Of a stretch of DNA of 16,165 nucleotides, positions 13,938 through 16,165 are shown one piece after another (within the stretch, counting starts at the first letter, position 1; each line of letters starts with the position of its first letter). Under the pieces are notes generated by a model. The model ran no database searches. It saw nothing but the letters and a program-made list of their open reading frames with translations, and had not been told where the DNA came from. Source of the DNA: JBOGED01 sp050743625. GTDB taxonomy: Bacteria; Actinomycetota; Nitriliruptoria; Euzebyales; Egibacteraceae. The position numbers and the translations under genes were made by a program. The stretch covers positions 1-16,165 of the forward strand of contig JBOGED010000028.1 in assembly GCA_050743625.1 (NCBI GenBank). The letters run 5' to 3'.

Positions 13938-14877
13938 CCTGGCGGCGTTGAGCCCCAACCTGAACTCCACACGTGGCCTGCTGCCCTCTGGGATCGACGA
14001 TCCCGGAGGGCTCCGGGCGCGCCTCGCCGAACACTCCTATCTCGCCGACGACGGGCTGGCGACCGCGTGCTACCTCGCGTTGCTCCTGCATCGGCCGCTG
14101 TTCCTAGAGGGTGAAGCCGGGGTCGGGAAGACCGAGATCTCCAAGACTCTCGCCTTGATGCTGGGCGCGCCGCTGATCCGGTTGCAGTGCTACGAGGGCA
14201 TCGACTCCTCGCAAGCGCTCTACGACTGGGACTTCCCTCGCCAGCTGCTGCATCTCCGGGCCGCCGAGACCGCTGGCCGCCATGACGCCGACCAGCTCGA
14301 GGCCGAGCTGTACGACCGCCGTTTCCTGCTCGCGCGCCCCATCCTCGCCTCCCTGGAGACGACTCCGAGCGTCCTGTTGATCGACGAGATCGACCGCGCG
14401 GACGACGAGTTCGAGGCCTTCCTGTTGGAGGTCCTCTCGGATTTCACGGTCACCGTGCCCGAGATTGGCACCTTGCGCGCCGACGTCCCGCCCGTGGTTG
14501 TGGTGACGTCTAACCGGACCCGCGAGGTCCACGACGCGCTGAAGCGTCGCTGTTACTACCACTGGCTCGACCATCCCGACTTCGACCGCGAGGTCGCCAT
14601 CGTGCGGCTGCGCGTCCCGCGGGCCAGCGCCCGCCTGGCCGCCCAGGTGACGTTCGCCGTTCACGCGCTCCGTGCCGAAGACTTGTTCAAGCCACCCGGC
14701 ATCGCCGAGACGCTCGACTGGACCGAGGCGCTTGTCGCCTTAGGCGCCCAGGATCTCGACGCCGAGCTCGCCACCGCCACGCTCGGCTCGGTGCTGAAGT
14801 ACCGCGAGGACCAAGAGCGCGCGCGCCGGTTGAACATCGGCCACCTGGTGGCCAAGGCCCTTACCAAGGGGGCGTAG
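13930..14877 (+). CDS. MoxR-family AAA+ ATPase of the Mo-hydroxylase operon (CoxD-like, 315 aa)
   Basis: ATPase that, by analogy with CoxD, should help mature the molybdenum active site together with the VWA protein that follows. Walker A is GEAGVGKT (61-68), Walker B is VLLIDEID (148-155) and the sensor 1 region is VTSN. It shares long near-identical blocks with the minus-strand paralogue, for example LIRLQCYEG, RADDEFEAFLLEVLSD and ALKRRC. The start is uncertain: the GTG at 13930 overlaps the previous gene by eight bases with AAAAGG upstream; TTG at 13948 is an alternative, and the frame stays open back into the FAD subunit. In CoxD the ATPase helps install the copper and sulfur of the CO dehydrogenase site; here no copper ligand exists, so sulfuration or cofactor insertion is more likely. 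Confidence 0.92.
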   Translation: MGSLAALSPNLNSTRGLLPSGIDDPGGLRARLAEHSYLADDGLATACYLALLLHRPLFLEGEAGVGKTEISKTLALMLGAPLIRLQCYEGIDSSQALYDWDFPRQLLHLRAAETAGRHDADQLEAELYDRRFLLARPILASLETTPSVLLIDEIDRADDEFEAFLLEVLSDFTVTVPEIGTLRADVPPVVVVTSNRTREVHDALKRRCYYHWLDHPDFDREVAIVRLRVPRASARLAAQVTFAVHALRAEDLFKPPGIAETLDWTEALVALGAQDLDAELATATLGSVLKYREDQERARRLNIGHLVAKALTKGA

Positions 14878-14918
14878 CCCGTGCCGCGGCTCCGGTTTTT
14901 TCCTGCACAGTAGGCGCC

Positions 14919-16043
14919 ATGACCGACGCGACGGCCTCGGCGGTCGGGTTCGCGCGGACGCTGCGGGCGGCCGGCGTGCCGGTCACCACGGACCGGATCC
15001 AGCAGCTCGTGCGTGCGCTCGCGGCCCTGGACCCGTCTCGCCGCCAGGACGTGTACTGGGCGGGCAGGTTGACGCTGTGTGGGGGACCGGACGATCTCAC
15101 CCGATATAACCGGGCGTTCGACGCCTACTTCTCCGGAGAGGCTCCCCACCAGCGGTTACGCCCCGCCACGGCGCCGCGGGTGGCGCAGGCGCCGCTCAGT
15201 ATCCACGCGCCGCTCGGCGACCCGGGACAGCCCGAGGGCGACGACTCCTTGCCAGGCATGCGAGCGAGCGCGAGCGCGCTCGAGACCTTGCGTACCCGCG
15301 ACCTCGCCACCCTCAGCCCCGCGGACCGCGACCTGACGAACCGCTTGATCGCCGCCTTCACTTTGAAGGGGGAAGAGCGCCGGACCCGGCGCTTCCGCCC
15401 CGCCCACCGTGGCGCGATCGACCGGGCACGGACCGTGCGAGACCTCCTCGACGCCGGAGGCGAGACGGCCCACCTGCGGTGGAAGCGCCACCGCCACAAG
15501 CCACGCCGTGTCGTGCTGCTCGTCGACGTGAGCGGCTCGATGAGCCCCTACGCGGACGCGCTCCTGCGCTTCGCCCACGTCGCCGCCCACCGCACCCGGG
15601 TGCGCACCGAGGTGTTCACGGTCGGCACCCGCCTCACGCGCGTCACCCGCGAGATGTCCTCCCGCGATCCGGACACCGCGCTCGCGGGGGTCTTTGGGGC
15701 TATCCCCGACTGGAGCGGCGGCACCCGGCTCGGCGTGCTGCTCAAGGAGTTCCTGGACCGCTGGGGCCAGCGCGGCATGGCGCGCGGTGCCGTCGCCGTC
15801 CTGCTGTCCGACGGCTGGGAGCGCGACGACGCGAGGCTCCTCGGTGAGCAGATGGCCCGCCTGGACCGCCTCGCCCACCGCGTCGTCTGGTCCAACCCCC
15901 GCAAGGGTCACACTGGCTACGCACCCCTGGCCGCGGGCATGGCCGCCGCCCTCCCATACATCGACGACTTCGTCGAGGGCCACTCGCTGGGTGCGCTCGA
16001 GCGCCTCGCCAAGGTGGTCGCCGGCCACAGCGCCCAAGCCTGA
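14919..16043 (+). CDS. CoxE-type VWA-domain protein of the Mo-hydroxylase operon (374 aa)
   Basis: Partner of the MoxR ATPase just upstream. The N-terminal region (FARTLRAAGVPVTTDRIQQLVRAL, 11-34) is the CoxE-type helical start, residues 80-120 are low complexity and the C-terminal VWA domain begins near 195. The metal-ion adhesion site is complete: Asp203, Ser205 and Ser207 in DVSGS, Thr269 in SGGTRLG and Asp298 in LLSDGW. This is the typical form of the family, whereas the paralogue at 5939-7477 has a serine in place of the threonine and an inserted histidine-rich region. The ATG at 14919 is 41 bases after the ATPase stop; its ribosome binding site is weak. It is the last gene of the operon and is followed by a hairpin within ten bases. 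Confidence 0.92.
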   Translation: MTDATASAVGFARTLRAAGVPVTTDRIQQLVRALAALDPSRRQDVYWAGRLTLCGGPDDLTRYNRAFDAYFSGEAPHQRLRPATAPRVAQAPLSIHAPLGDPGQPEGDDSLPGMRASASALETLRTRDLATLSPADRDLTNRLIAAFTLKGEERRTRRFRPAHRGAIDRARTVRDLLDAGGETAHLRWKRHRHKPRRVVLLVDVSGSMSPYADALLRFAHVAAHRTRVRTEVFTVGTRLTRVTREMSSRDPDTALAGVFGAIPDWSGGTRLGVLLKEFLDRWGQRGMARGAVAVLLSDGWERDDARLLGEQMARLDRLAHRVVWSNPRKGHTGYAPLAAGMAAALPYIDDFVEGHSLGALERLAKVVAGHSAQA

Positions 16044-16052
16044 ATCCACCAG

Positions 16053-16077
16053 GAAATGCGCGCCAACGCGCAATTTC
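16053..16077 (+). terminator. Hairpin after the VWA gene, likely terminator
   Basis: GAAATGCGCG (16053-16062) pairs with CGCGC-A-ATTTC (16067-16077) around the loop CCAA, with one bulged A. It begins ten bases past the VWA stop codon, the expected place for the end of the Mo-hydroxylase transcript. The sequence after it is G-rich rather than T-rich. Confidence 0.55.
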
Positions 16078-16120
16078 TAGGGGTCCAGCAGCGGGCATCC
16101 CACGGATCGGCCAGTAGCTG

Positions 16121-16152
16121 GCAGCATTTGCGCGTGGGCGCGCAAATGCTGC
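16121..16152. repeat. Perfect 14-bp palindromic hairpin, REP-like
   Basis: GCAGCATTTGCGCG (16121-16134) and CGCGCAAATGCTGC (16139-16152) form a perfect stem with the loop TGGG, the longest perfect inverted repeat I found in the window. Its core TTGCGCGTGGGCGCGCA matches the reverse complement of the hairpin at 16053-16077 except for one loop base, so the two may be copies of one repeated extragenic element in opposite orientations. Confidence 0.55.
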
Positions 16153-16165
16153 ATGTTCACAGGTC

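Noticed and set aside
14896..14901. Run of six T as an intrinsic terminator between MoxR and the VWA gene
   Set aside because: No convincing stem precedes it, and ending transcription between the two partner genes would make little sense.

Overview
The window is GC-rich DNA, probably from an actinobacterium or a close high-GC relative. This rests on GTG starts, GC-rich codon use, a hydratase that matches mycobacterial HtdZ (Rv0130) in length and motifs, and an iron alcohol dehydrogenase of the actinobacterial NDMA-dependent methanol dehydrogenase type. No rRNA or tRNA gene, insertion sequence or CRISPR array was seen. All assignments come from reading motifs, not from database searches.

Layout. 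(1) 4-5017, minus strand: a polyhydroxyalkanoate (PHA) block read in the order acyl-CoA ligase, HtdZ-like (R)-hydratase, a 194-residue orphan, class I-type PHA synthase phaC, and a phasin-like protein. (2) 5018-5341: a gene-free stretch with four inverted repeats. (3) 5342-9939, minus strand: an iron alcohol dehydrogenase, a MoxR-type AAA+ ATPase, a CoxE-type VWA protein with a run of seven histidines, and a six-helix membrane protein. (4) 9940-10258: a divergent control region with a palindrome and two hairpins. (5) 10259-16043, plus strand: a three-subunit molybdenum hydroxylase in the order S-L-M with the form II signature AYRGAGR, then a second MoxR ATPase and a second VWA protein. (6) 16044-16165: two hairpins sharing one core sequence.

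How the genes may work together. The two divergent operons each pair one redox enzyme with its own AAA+/VWA couple, a module known elsewhere to help mature metal enzymes. One chemically consistent reading is alcohol to aldehyde (Fe-ADH), aldehyde to acid (Mo hydroxylase), acid to acyl-CoA (ligase), then (R)-3-hydroxyacyl-CoA (HtdZ-like) and storage polymer (PhaC, phasin). The family assignments are well supported; the pathway and the substrates are inference.

The least familiar parts are the ADH-MoxR-VWA-membrane protein operon with its histidine-rich VWA protein, the SDR-like orphan beside phaC that lacks a visible active site, and the many inverted repeats between genes.
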